64,000 nucleotides of DNA from Neolewinella aurantiaca (GCF_008014675.1 NZ_VOXD01000017.1:1-64000), one strand, 5' to 3'; numbered from the stretch's first letter, positions 54,477 to 62,984 are shown. The notes: generated by a model not told the origin, from the letters alone. Numbers and translations are program-made.

Positions 54477-56255
54477 ATGCGCTTCCCCCAACCACGCAAC
54501 ATCGCTTACACTTTACTTGTCTTTGCCGCTATCGTTGGCGGATGGATGTACTCGCGCGCCACAGCGGAAGAGTTGTGGGGCTACCGCCCTCTACTGCTTT
54601 ACCTTCTGCTTTTCGGTGGATATTTTTTGTTCCGGTATGTACCCAACAAAAAGAGCCCCAAACCCGGTTACCTCCTCCCCGTTTATGCAGGAGCGCTGCT
54701 GGGACTGGGTTTCGCGGGAGACTTCGGTATTTTCCCGGCTCTTTTCGTAGGGTTCGTCCCGATGTTCATCCTCTTTCGGAAGCTACAGGAGCGTAATGCG
54801 GGCTACGCAGAAGCTTTCCGACTTGGGTTTACGGCCTTTCTCCTGTTCAACATCCTTACTACGTACTGGGTCACCAATACCGGCTTTGGGCCCGGGCTTT
54901 TCGCCATGCTGGCCAATAGCGTCCTGATGTCTTTGCCGTGGCTGGCGTTTTACTGGACGGGGAGGAAGTCTCCCAAAGTGGCGTTCCTAGCGTTCGGGGC
55001 CTGCTGGATCGCTTTCGAGCACCTCCACTACAATTGGGGATTGAACTGGCCGTGGTTAACCCTTGGCAACGGAATGGCTAGCTGGCCCGCCCTTATCCAG
55101 TGGTACGAAGTTACGGGCGTACTCGGCGGATCGGCCTGGATACTGGGATGTAACTACCTTGCCTTTAAAGCCCTCTCTGCACCTGCTGCCGAGCCCCAAA
55201 AGCTGCCTTCGCCAGGTAAACTCCTCTCCTTTCTCGCCTTGGTTTTATTGCCCATATCCGGCTCTTTGGTCAGGTACTACACCTACGTTGCGCCCGAGGA
55301 CAAGACCATAACGGTAGCCGCTATTCAGCCCAACTTCGAGCCTCATTTCGAGAAATTCGCTGCCGGAGGAGAACCAGCCGTGATCGATACGTTCGTCCGC
55401 CTCAGCAAGGATGCGCTGGCTGCAGGGCCGCTCGATTACATCGTTTACCCGGAAACCAGCTTCAGCAATTTCGAAGAAGACCGGCCGCTCCTCAACGGCC
55501 CCATGCGCATTCTGCAAAGTGAGCTCGGTAACGGGAGCCTGGGTCACCTGGTTACCGGCTACTCCGGTTACCACGCTTTCCAGGCGGGGGAACCTCTCAG
55601 CCCGGCCGCCCGTACCCTCGACCGCGGCAACGGCACGCTGTTCCGCTACGAGCACCTGAATGCGGCACTGCAACTGGACCTGGACACCAAAGAAGTTCAA
55701 CATTACCGCAAGGGCGTCTTCGTCCCCGGTGCCGAATCCTTTCCTTTCCGCAAAGTGCTCTTTTTCATGGAGCCCCTTGTCGCCAGCCTCGGCGGCTCAG
55801 TAGCGGGCCTCGGCACACAGGAGACGCGAACACCATTTTCCTCCCCAAAAGCCAAAATCGCTCCAGTGATCTGTTACGAATCCGTTTTTGGCGAGTACTT
55901 CACCGACTATATCCGCGAAGGAGCGCAAGCCGTCTTCGTGATGACCAACGATGGCTGGTGGGACAATACGGCCGGCCACAAGCAACACCTTTACTACAGC
56001 AGCTTACGAGCCATTGAAACCCGGCGGGCCGTCGTACGCTCGGCTAACGTAGGGGCGTGCGCCTTTATCGATCAGCGCGGACAAATAATCAGCACGACGC
56101 AGTACAACGAAGCCGGCTTCCTGCGGGGAGAGATGCAGCTCAACGACGCAATCACCCCCTACGTCCGTTACGGCGACATCGTATCCCGGATAGCTCTCTT
56201 GCTGGCGGGGATGGTATTACTGAGCAACCTGGCCAGGTCATTACGCCGAAACTGA
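54477..56255 (+). CDS. lnt: Apolipoprotein N-acyltransferase
   Basis: This 592-residue inner-membrane enzyme adds the third acyl chain to lipoproteins, which fits the many lipoproteins in the window. Several hydrophobic segments fill the N-terminal ~270 residues. The periplasmic nitrilase-like domain has the triad Glu326 (YPETSF), Lys412 (RKGVFVPGAE) and Cys466 (VICYES). A final span is near residues 570-590. It is about 80 residues longer than the E. coli enzyme. An ATG at 54405 would add 24 residues without homology, so 54477 is used. A diverged 18-bp motif copy lies in frame (55178-55195). It precedes a BamA-like gene by 102 bp. Confidence 0.92.
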   Translation: MRFPQPRNIAYTLLVFAAIVGGWMYSRATAEELWGYRPLLLYLLLFGGYFLFRYVPNKKSPKPGYLLPVYAGALLGLGFAGDFGIFPALFVGFVPMFILFRKLQERNAGYAEAFRLGFTAFLLFNILTTYWVTNTGFGPGLFAMLANSVLMSLPWLAFYWTGRKSPKVAFLAFGACWIAFEHLHYNWGLNWPWLTLGNGMASWPALIQWYEVTGVLGGSAWILGCNYLAFKALSAPAAEPQKLPSPGKLLSFLALVLLPISGSLVRYYTYVAPEDKTITVAAIQPNFEPHFEKFAAGGEPAVIDTFVRLSKDALAAGPLDYIVYPETSFSNFEEDRPLLNGPMRILQSELGNGSLGHLVTGYSGYHAFQAGEPLSPAARTLDRGNGTLFRYEHLNAALQLDLDTKEVQHYRKGVFVPGAESFPFRKVLFFMEPLVASLGGSVAGLGTQETRTPFSSPKAKIAPVICYESVFGEYFTDYIREGAQAVFVMTNDGWWDNTAGHKQHLYYSSLRAIETRRAVVRSANVGACAFIDQRGQIISTTQYNEAGFLRGEMQLNDAITPYVRYGDIVSRIALLLAGMVLLSNLARSLRRN

Positions 56256-56357
56256 AGTGGTGCATAAAATCGTTCCCCGGCAATACGAATCATCGGAAAA
56301 CCAGGACTGGTTTGCTTCAGCCACAACATTCCACCACCTCATCGACGTTTTCTGCAG

Positions 56358-58100
56358 GTGAAGTTAGTTGGCATCTTCTTTTTGTGGGCGCTGGCGCTGG
56401 TGCCAGGAACGGTTGAAGGGCAAGGCTCCGTCAACCTGAACATCATCGCAACCGACTTCGAGCCGAAAGACAGCACCAAAATATTCTCCGACTCCGCCGC
56501 AATGGTGGTCTACCTGAAGGAGTGGATTGAACTGGCACGGGCAAAAGCCCACTGGGAGGCTTCCGTAGACAGCCTCTACCGCACCGGAAAGGCCTCCTTC
56601 ACCGCTGTTCTCCACCAGGGTGCGGCCTATGCATGGGCCGGCCTCACCCCTCCGGATGACGAAGCTGCGCTTCGTTGGCTGCGCCGGTCCGGTTTCCGCG
56701 AACGACGCTTTGCAGCCGGTCGCCCGCTGCGCCCCGAAGCCTGGAGTGGCATCCGGGACAGCACCCTGGTGCGTGCCGCCAACGACGGCTACCCCTTTGC
56801 CGCAATCGGCCTCGAAGACGTAGACCTCACCGAACCTGGTCAGCTATCGGCCCGCATCAGCCTGAACACCGGCCCGCTGGTCCGGATCGGCGAAGTCAGC
56901 GCCCCGGAATCCGTAAGGGTTCGCCCTGCCTTTCTGCAACGTTACCTCGGGCTACAGGAAGGAGAAGTGTACCGGGGCCAAAGGGTTCGTCGTATGGCTG
57001 CCAGCCTGAACCAGTTGCCTTACGTCACGATGAAGGGTAGCCCACTGATCAGTTTTCAGGATAGCCTGGCCTTCTTCGATCTGCCGCTGGAGCGTAAAGC
57101 CGCCAGTCGTTTCGATTTTGTGATCGGCGTTTTGCCCAACTCCGCCCAAACGGGCAAGCTCCTCATTACCGGCGAACTCAACGGTGAATTGCAAAACGGC
57201 TTTGGCCAGGGCGAACGAATTGCCGTTCGTTTCGAGCAGCTCCGCCCTCAGACCCAGGAGCTCGAGCTGGGCCTGGAATATCCATTTCTGTTCGGTCTCC
57301 CCTTCGGTTTCGAAGGAGAATTGGACCTCTACCGCCGCGACAGTTCTTTCGTTAACCTCAACTGGAAACTCGCCGCGACTTACCTCAGAGAAGGCAACGA
57401 CCGGCTCTCTGCCTTCTGGGAAAACCGCCGGACCATCGTTCCAGGTCAGGACCTCAGCGAGGAGCCCGACATCGAAGAGCTCCCTGATACCCTTGGTGTT
57501 GTCCGCTCATTTTTCGGGCTGCAGGCCCGCCGGTTGCGGACCGACCGGCGGTTCAGTCCCCGCCGGGGTTACACCATCGACGTCAGCGCCTCAGCCGGTT
57601 TCCGGCGTTTGCCGGCGTTTGCCAACCTTGCCCCTGACGAGAGAACCTCCGCGCAGGCCCAGTTGCAAGGAACCGCGGAGGCCTTTCTGGACCCCATTTC
57701 CGGCTCAGTGATCTATTTCCGGCTTACAGGAGCGGGGATCTTCAGCGGCGAAGCGCTCCTCGCCAGCGAACAGTACCGGATCGGGGGCGCTAAGTTGCTG
57801 AGGGGATTTGACGAACAATCTGTTTTTGCACGTGATTACGCCGTGCTCACTACCGAATTCCGGCTGTTGCTGGGGGGGAATGCTTTCCTGTACGGTTTCC
57901 TGGACGCCGCCCGCGTCAACCCCCGCGACAAAAGTCGCCCGGAACTCGACATCGACTATCCTATCGGTTTCGGGGCGGGTATCAACGTAGATACCAGAGC
58001 GGGAGTATTCGGATTAAGTCTTGCGTTAGGGAAGAGTAATGGTATTCCGCTGCAGCTCGATGCACCTAAGGTTCATCTGGGGTACGTGAGCGTCTTTTAG
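56358..58100 (+). CDS. BamA/TamA-like outer-membrane barrel protein
   Basis: This 580-residue protein starts at a GTG and has a signal peptide (about 1-22, ending TVEGQ). The N-terminal ~220 residues look like one or two POTRA-type domains (YRTGKASFTAVLHQGAAYAW, NDGYPFAAIGLEDVDL, RQRVRRMAASLNQLP-like). The rest is a surface-antigen (Bac_surface_Ag) beta-barrel with alternating aromatic strands. The final strands include EQYRIGGAKLLRGFDEQSVFARDYAVLTTEFR, where the RGFxE-type motif of the family is visible. It is shorter than BamA, so an accessory assembly or secretion role is likely. Confidence 0.8.
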   Translation: MKLVGIFFLWALALVPGTVEGQGSVNLNIIATDFEPKDSTKIFSDSAAMVVYLKEWIELARAKAHWEASVDSLYRTGKASFTAVLHQGAAYAWAGLTPPDDEAALRWLRRSGFRERRFAAGRPLRPEAWSGIRDSTLVRAANDGYPFAAIGLEDVDLTEPGQLSARISLNTGPLVRIGEVSAPESVRVRPAFLQRYLGLQEGEVYRGQRVRRMAASLNQLPYVTMKGSPLISFQDSLAFFDLPLERKAASRFDFVIGVLPNSAQTGKLLITGELNGELQNGFGQGERIAVRFEQLRPQTQELELGLEYPFLFGLPFGFEGELDLYRRDSSFVNLNWKLAATYLREGNDRLSAFWENRRTIVPGQDLSEEPDIEELPDTLGVVRSFFGLQARRLRTDRRFSPRRGYTIDVSASAGFRRLPAFANLAPDERTSAQAQLQGTAEAFLDPISGSVIYFRLTGAGIFSGEALLASEQYRIGGAKLLRGFDEQSVFARDYAVLTTEFRLLLGGNAFLYGFLDAARVNPRDKSRPELDIDYPIGFGAGINVDTRAGVFGLSLALGKSNGIPLQLDAPKVHLGYVSVF

Positions 58101-58128
58101 TGGCCTCTTGTGGCCTTTCGGGGCGCCC

Positions 58129-58935
58129 TTATACCGACAGTTTGTTATCTATGGTTTCCTGAGCGTTACTTCCCTGATTATCTGCTGCAGCAGTTGCCGA
58201 CACACTGCGTACGGCAGCGGCCAACTCCGGCAACCAGTTCACGTCTTTCTCCAGCGCGTTGCCTACCACCACCATATCGGCTCCCGCGGTCAGCGATTCG
58301 GCGGCGCGGGCTGCGGTACGAATTCCTCCGCCAACAACGATGGGCAGGTCCACTTCACGCCGGACGGCCTTAATTACTTTCCCGGAAACGGGGTTAAGCG
58401 CTCCGCTGCCGGCGTCCATATAGATCATTTTCATCCCGAGCTGTTCTCCGGCCAGGGCCGTGGCTGCGGCAATCGGGGGTTTATCCGCCGGAATCGGCGT
58501 TGTGTTGCTCATGTAAGACACCGACGTTGGCCGGCCTCCATCAATGAGCATATATCCTGTAGCAATCGTTTCCAGGCCCATCCGCTTAACCTTTACGGCT
58601 ACCTGAACGTGGCGCCCGATGAGCATGTCGGGGTTACGCCCTGAAATCAGGGACAGCAGGAACAGAGCATCAGCCTGTTCATCCAGCTGGTTTACGGATC
58701 CGGGAAAAAGGATGACCGGCGTAGACTTGGCGTTGTCTTTGAGAAGCTTCAGAAAATACTCTGCCTGCAATGCATTCACCAGGCTTCCTCCCCAAAGGAA
58801 AACATCGACTTCACCTTTGTTGGCGTGTGCGGCCAACTCTAACAGGTTTTCCCGACGGGCTTTATCCGGGTCAATTAGCACGGCCAGTAATTTCTTGCCG
58901 GCGGCCCGGGCTTCGGAGAGTAGGGAGTATACCAT
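58129..58935 (-). CDS. Geranylgeranylglyceryl phosphate synthase (PcrB/GGGPS family)
   Basis: This 268-residue TIM-barrel prenyltransferase joins a polyprenyl diphosphate to glycerol-1-phosphate. Visible motifs are LLAVLIDPDK (about 16-25), LWGGSLVNA (about 48), PVILFPGSVNQL, the TGYMLIDGG loop, YMDAGSGA, and the phosphate-binding LPIVVGGGIRTA and GADMVVVGNALEKD. Such enzymes make archaeal ether lipids; bacterial homologues are known in Bacteroidota and Firmicutes, where their product is less clear. An ATG at 59007 would add 24 residues and is not favoured. Confidence 0.9.
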   Translation of the reverse strand: MVYSLLSEARAAGKKLLAVLIDPDKARRENLLELAAHANKGEVDVFLWGGSLVNALQAEYFLKLLKDNAKSTPVILFPGSVNQLDEQADALFLLSLISGRNPDMLIGRHVQVAVKVKRMGLETIATGYMLIDGGRPTSVSYMSNTTPIPADKPPIAAATALAGEQLGMKMIYMDAGSGALNPVSGKVIKAVRREVDLPIVVGGGIRTAARAAESLTAGADMVVVGNALEKDVNWLPELAAAVRSVSATAAADNQGSNAQETIDNKLSV

Positions 58936-59045
58936 AAGTGGCGGGTAAAATCTGCTTTGGCGCAAGGTACGGACAAATTCGGGCATCGAATTGGCCTGAA
59001 ACAACAAAGACTCCGTACCGGGTGGTACGAAGTCTCTGATGAATG

Positions 59046-59130
59046 TGCCCAGAACAGGAGTCGAACCTGCACGTCCGCAATGGACACCAGCCCCTCAAGC
59101 TGGCGTGTCTACCAATTCCACCATCTGGGC
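59046..59130 (-). tRNA. tRNA-Leu (anticodon GAG)
   Basis: The 85-nt cloverleaf has acceptor arms GCCCAGA and TCTGGGC, an anticodon stem CCAGC/GCTGG with loop TTGAGGG (anticodon GAG, for CUC and CUU), a long variable arm typical of Leu, and the T-loop TTCGACT. CCA is not encoded. It lies 111 bp upstream of the GGGP synthase start on the same strand. Confidence 0.95.
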
Positions 59131-59309
59131 GGGGTATGAAGAGTGTTCCATGTTTACCTTTCGAAGCGAGCTTCTATTTGGGTGAAAAACATGAATCATT
59201 CTCCCGGAGCGAGCGCAAAAGTAATACGCCAAAACAATGTGAGCAAGTTTTCTGAAGAAAATAGTTCATTTTTTTATTTCATGCCGAAAACAAAAGCGGT
59301 TAGCTACGC

Positions 59310-59331
59310 ATTTGATGTATGTACATCAAAT
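59310..59331. promoter_or_regulatory. Operator-like palindrome before the pirin gene
   Basis: ATTTGATGTA-TG-TACATCAAAT is a 22-bp inverted repeat with 10-bp perfect arms, ending 8 bp before the pirin start codon. Its size and symmetry fit a dimeric helix-turn-helix repressor (MarR/HxlR-like). No such gene is in the window. Confidence 0.65.
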
Positions 59332-59339
59332 ATTAATTC

Positions 59340-60059
59340 ATGCATTCTGTACTACATAAAGCGGGCAGCAGAGGCCTGGCCGACCATGGTTGGCTCACAA
59401 GTTATCATTCGTTCAGTTTTGCTCAATACTATAATCCTGAACGAATGCACTTTGGTGCACTCCGGGTACTGAACGATGATTTGGTAGCCCCCGGCCGTGG
59501 TTTCGGGAAACATCCACACGACAATATGGAGATCATCTCCATCCCGTTGTCCGGAGACCTGAGGCATGAAGACTCAATGGGTAATACGACGATCATCCGC
59601 GAGGGCGACGTGCAGGCGATGAGCGCAGGAACCGGAGTAGCGCACAGTGAGAAGAACGACTCCACCATTGCTCCCGTCGAGTTTCTGCAAATATGGGTCT
59701 TTCCCAAACAGCGCAACATTGCCCCGGCCTACAGTCAGATCACCCTTACTCCGGAAGACACTTCGGGCCAGCTTAGCCAGATCGTTTCACCCAGTGCGGA
59801 TGAGGCCGGCGTGACCATAAATCAGGATGCCTGGTTTCACTTGGGCAACCTCTCTGCGGGAACAACACAGGACTACCACCTCAGGAAAGCTGGTAACGGT
59901 GTTTATGCCTTTCTGCTCGAAGGCGACGCTACCGTTGCCGGTCAGGAACTGAACAAGCGTGATGGCCTTGGCTTATGGGAAACCGACTCGGTTTCCATCG
60001 CCGCGACTACCGACGTAAGGATATTACTCATGGAAGTGCCTATGGAGATTCCTCGCTAA
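59340..60059 (+). CDS. Pirin family protein
   Basis: This is a 239-residue bicupin. The N-terminal cupin has the metal-site pattern HPHDNMEIISIPLSG (about 58-72) with a further His in HSEKND (about 102) and a Glu nearby. Some bacterial pirins are quercetin dioxygenases and others regulate metabolic enzymes; the role here is not fixed. The start is 8 bp after a 22-bp palindrome, so it is likely under a repressor. The nitroreductase that follows 199 bp on may share the same stress response; that is inference. Confidence 0.9.
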   Translation: MHSVLHKAGSRGLADHGWLTSYHSFSFAQYYNPERMHFGALRVLNDDLVAPGRGFGKHPHDNMEIISIPLSGDLRHEDSMGNTTIIREGDVQAMSAGTGVAHSEKNDSTIAPVEFLQIWVFPKQRNIAPAYSQITLTPEDTSGQLSQIVSPSADEAGVTINQDAWFHLGNLSAGTTQDYHLRKAGNGVYAFLLEGDATVAGQELNKRDGLGLWETDSVSIAATTDVRILLMEVPMEIPR

Positions 60060-60087
60060 GAAACAAAACTGACTGCCATAAAGAACC

Positions 60088-60105
60088 GGCGCGAACGCAG
60101 GTGCT
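60088..60105 (+). repeat. 18-bp dispersed motif copy
   Basis: GGCGCGAACGCAGGTGCT matches 15 of 16, starts 29 bp after the pirin stop and pairs with the opposed copy at 60182. The 112-bp segment between and including them is an imperfect palindrome. Confidence 0.75.
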
Positions 60106-60181
60106 GTAACGGTTGCGACCAGCAAAGGCTTAAGGAAGGCTCTTGCCAGCCTGCTTATCCTTGCTCATTCAACCAACGCCC

Positions 60182-60199
60182 TGCACCTGCGGCCCCGCC
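60182..60199 (-). repeat. 18-bp dispersed motif copy
   Basis: TGCACCTGCGGCCCCGCC matches 15 of 16 and reads toward the nitroreductase, 58 bp before its start. TAAACTTC follows 19 bp after TGCA as a possible -7 box. Confidence 0.75.
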
Positions 60200-60257
60200 C
60201 ACCATAAACTTCCGGGTTTCACATCCGGATTCTACTCAACCCCAATCTCAACTTACA

Positions 60258-60884
60258 ATGTCTAACCTCATCTCAGCGCTCGAATGGCGCTACGCCACCA
60301 AAAAATTCGACAGCAACCACCCCGCCTCGGATGCCGACATCGAATCGCTGAAAAAAGCGACCAACCTCAGTGCCAGTAGTTTTGGTCTTCAGCCGTACCG
60401 CATCGTTGTTGTTACTGATCCTGCCGTCAAACAGCAGTTACGGGCGGCAGCTTTCGATCAGGACCAGGTGACCTCTGCGAGCCACATTTTCGTGTTTGCC
60501 GCCAAGGAGGAAGTCAGCCCCGAGTACGTCAACGCGTTCATGCGTTTGACCGCCGACACCCGCGGTGTCCCTTTTGAAGCACTGAAGGGTTACGCCGATT
60601 ACATCAACGGAAGCCTGGCCGGTAAAGACACCGCAGCCATCCTGGACTGGACCCGCCGGCAGAGCTACATCGCCCTCGGAACCCTCCTCGCCGCAGCCGG
60701 AGAACTTAAGCTGGACGCCTGCCCCATGGAAGGCTTTGACCCCGCACAATTCGACGAAATTCTCGGCCTGCCGCAGCAGGGCCTGAGGTCTGTGGTGATC
60801 GCCGCCGTCGGGCACCGCTCCGAAGCCGACGACACCCAACATCATGCAAAAGTGCGTTTCCCCGTAGAGGAGATGTTTATTTAG
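60258..60884 (+). CDS. Nitroreductase family NAD(P)H-dependent oxidoreductase
   Basis: This 208-residue flavoprotein resembles NfsB/NfnB enzymes that reduce nitroaromatics and quinones using FMN. The N-terminal LEWRYATKKFDSNHPASD contains the RxATKxF FMN-phosphate contact. SSFGLQPYRIVVV lines the active site, IALGTLLAAAGELKLDACPMEGFDP is the dimer helix and the loop after it, and a VAVGHRSEADD-like segment closes the fold. The length is normal. A long hairpin terminator follows. Confidence 0.9.
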   Translation: MSNLISALEWRYATKKFDSNHPASDADIESLKKATNLSASSFGLQPYRIVVVTDPAVKQQLRAAAFDQDQVTSASHIFVFAAKEEVSPEYVNAFMRLTADTRGVPFEALKGYADYINGSLAGKDTAAILDWTRRQSYIALGTLLAAAGELKLDACPMEGFDPAQFDEILGLPQQGLRSVVIAAVGHRSEADDTQHHAKVRFPVEEMFI

Positions 60885-60898
60885 TCAGCACCCCGGCT

Positions 60899-60956
60899 GA
60901 ACCCGCTTAGTGCTTCTTTTCCAGCCAGGAAGAGAAGTAGTAAGCGGGTTCTTTTA
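60899..60956 (+). terminator. Terminator after the nitroreductase gene
   Basis: A 24-bp stem with one mismatch and two G-U pairs (60899-60922 with 60928-60951) ends in TTTTATTT. It overlaps the last bases of the convergent helicase gene. Confidence 0.85.
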
Positions 60957-62960
60957 TTTCATGTATTCCCAGGCCGTTTGGTACAGGCCGTTCTTTTCCA
61001 CGTACTCCAGAAAGCCGGCGAAGAAAGGATCGTTACCGATGGTTGCGCTGTCGCCGATTACGACGAGGTATTTCTTTGCGCGGGTAATGGCTACGTTCAT
61101 ACGGCGGTAATCGGCCAGGAAACCGATTTCCTGGCGTTCATTCGAGCGAACCAGCGACAGATACACCACGTCCCGCTCCCGTCCCTGAAAGCCATCGACG
61201 GTATTGACCGTCAGGTTGAAATCATTCAGGCGTGGTTCTCCTTCGAAAAGATCCTCGGCCTGGACCACCTGCTGGCGGTAGGGAGTGATGACGGCGATGG
61301 TAGGTAAAACGTCTTCGGGCGGTACGGAGCTCCGCAGATCAAGGAGGTGCTCCAGCAGGATGTTAAGTTCCCCGTCGTTGTACCGGCTTTTGAAGCGGGG
61401 GTGCAGCTTTTCCTCGAAGCCCGTTCCGGCCGTATCGATGAAGACCAAAGACTCGGTTAGTGGAACGCCCGGGAGGCTGCGCTGGGCGACGAGGTCTGCG
61501 GCCTTCAGCCGGCCCTCGTAGAAATAGTCGTTGCTGTAGCCCATGATCGGTTCGTTCATGCGGTACTGCACCTCCAGCAGGTTGCCTTGCGCCGGCAGGA
61601 GTTTTCCTGGCAGGGGGGCTTTCATTTCGCTGACAGCGGGGTTTTCTTTTTGCAGGCATTTCTCGAGCAGGGTTTCTGAGAAACCCTTTTTTTCGGCAGC
61701 CCGGTTCTTGACCGTAGGCGGCAACTGGTAGGGATCTCCGGCGAGCACGACCCGGTTGGCCTTGAGAATAGGAATCCAGGTTGCTGGTTCCAGGGCCTGC
61801 GCCGCCTCGTCAATGATGCACGTTCTGAACTCGTGCTTGTTCAAAATATTGGCTGCAGCGCCGATCAGGGTACAAACAACAACCTGAGTGGTTTCCAACA
61901 CGTGGTCCAGCGTGCGGTCTTCGAGCTGCCGGGCCCAGTTGGCAAGGCGGCCGGCGTCACGAAACCCCATTCCTTTTTCGCGTCCTTTTTTCTTACTCGC
62001 TTTTTTGCGGAGTTCTGCGGCTTCGCGGCGCAGTTTTTTCACCTGCGCCGTGTCGGGGTGATCAGCGATCTGGATATCGAGGGTATGGCGAAGTACTTCT
62101 TCCTCAACCCTGCTGATGTTACCGGTGCGAACTACGTCAAGCCCCATTTCTGCAAGACGCATCGTTACGAGGTCTGCAGCGGAGTTGGACGGCGTGCAGA
62201 ATAGCACGCGTCCTTCGGTTTTGACGAGCTCCCCTACTGCGGCGACCAGGGTTGTCGTTTTTCCGGTTCCGGGAGGTCCGTGGATGAGGCTGAGGTGACT
62301 GGCGCCAAGGATAGCCTGTACGGCAGCCCGTTGGCTTTCGTTGAGGTGGCCAAGGTGATCGACCGCTGATGCAGGAACCGGGCGTTCTTCGCCAGCCCTG
62401 ACGCCCATGATTACGTCGCGCACTTCTGCGATTCTGCCTCCTTCCACCGATTCGAGTACCTGGAGGGCGCGGTCCATCTCAACGTACGTCCGCTCGTCAA
62501 ACATCAGGTCTACGCCAACACCGCCAGACTGGAGCCAGTCGGGGAGGTCTTCTCCGCCCAGCACGATCTTCATCCGGTTTTTCTTGATGTAGTGGATCAC
62601 CCCGGCTCTTTGGGGCCCGTTAGCCATTGGCTGGGTGGTGAACAGGTTGACGGAAGTGCCCGACCTGAACTGGTGGGCTTCTTCGCCTTCGCGTACCACC
62701 GTTACGGTTGGCCGCCCGCCAATTCCGTAGCCGGTCTCGGTTACCTGCAGCGGGTACCAACTGTAGCCCTTAGCAACCCTTTTGACGAGGGGCATCGCCT
62801 GAATTACTTCAAGGTGCAGGCGTCGTTCTTCTTCACGTTCGAGTTGAACGAGTTGGCGTTGGTGGGTGAGGTAAGCTTTTTGTTGGTCGGTCAAGGGGGA
62901 GGAAGTTCTTGTTTCGGTCGGGAAGGTAACTATGTACGAGCTTTGCTGTTCAAATACCAC
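60954..62960 (-). CDS. Superfamily 1 DNA/RNA helicase (UPF1/IGHMBP2-like)
   Basis: This 668-residue ATP-dependent helicase has the ordered SF1B motifs: Walker A GPPGTGKTTT near residue 230, the Ia segment LFCTPSNSAADLV, Walker B IIDEAAQALEP near residue 390, motif III LAGDPYQLPPTV, and C-terminal motifs IAVITPYRQQVVQAE, VNTVDGFQGRERDVVYLSLVRS and MNVAITRAKKYLVVIGD. An N-terminal OB-like domain precedes them. The family unwinds nucleic acids from 5' to 3'; its bacterial role is little known. It is divergent from the TlpA-like gene, with start codons 24 bp apart. Confidence 0.92.
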   Translation of the reverse strand: MVFEQQSSYIVTFPTETRTSSPLTDQQKAYLTHQRQLVQLEREEERRLHLEVIQAMPLVKRVAKGYSWYPLQVTETGYGIGGRPTVTVVREGEEAHQFRSGTSVNLFTTQPMANGPQRAGVIHYIKKNRMKIVLGGEDLPDWLQSGGVGVDLMFDERTYVEMDRALQVLESVEGGRIAEVRDVIMGVRAGEERPVPASAVDHLGHLNESQRAAVQAILGASHLSLIHGPPGTGKTTTLVAAVGELVKTEGRVLFCTPSNSAADLVTMRLAEMGLDVVRTGNISRVEEEVLRHTLDIQIADHPDTAQVKKLRREAAELRKKASKKKGREKGMGFRDAGRLANWARQLEDRTLDHVLETTQVVVCTLIGAAANILNKHEFRTCIIDEAAQALEPATWIPILKANRVVLAGDPYQLPPTVKNRAAEKKGFSETLLEKCLQKENPAVSEMKAPLPGKLLPAQGNLLEVQYRMNEPIMGYSNDYFYEGRLKAADLVAQRSLPGVPLTESLVFIDTAGTGFEEKLHPRFKSRYNDGELNILLEHLLDLRSSVPPEDVLPTIAVITPYRQQVVQAEDLFEGEPRLNDFNLTVNTVDGFQGRERDVVYLSLVRSNERQEIGFLADYRRMNVAITRAKKYLVVIGDSATIGNDPFFAGFLEYVEKNGLYQTAWEYMK

Positions 62961-62984
62961 TAAAACTTTCCTAATTACCGGTCC

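Larger units (their letters stand above)
58936..59339. other. Intergenic region with tRNA-Leu and the pirin operator
   Basis: Apart from the tRNA and the palindrome at 59310-59331, no gene is supported. The stretch at 59131-59300 is AT-rich and shows no motif copy. Confidence 0.6.
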
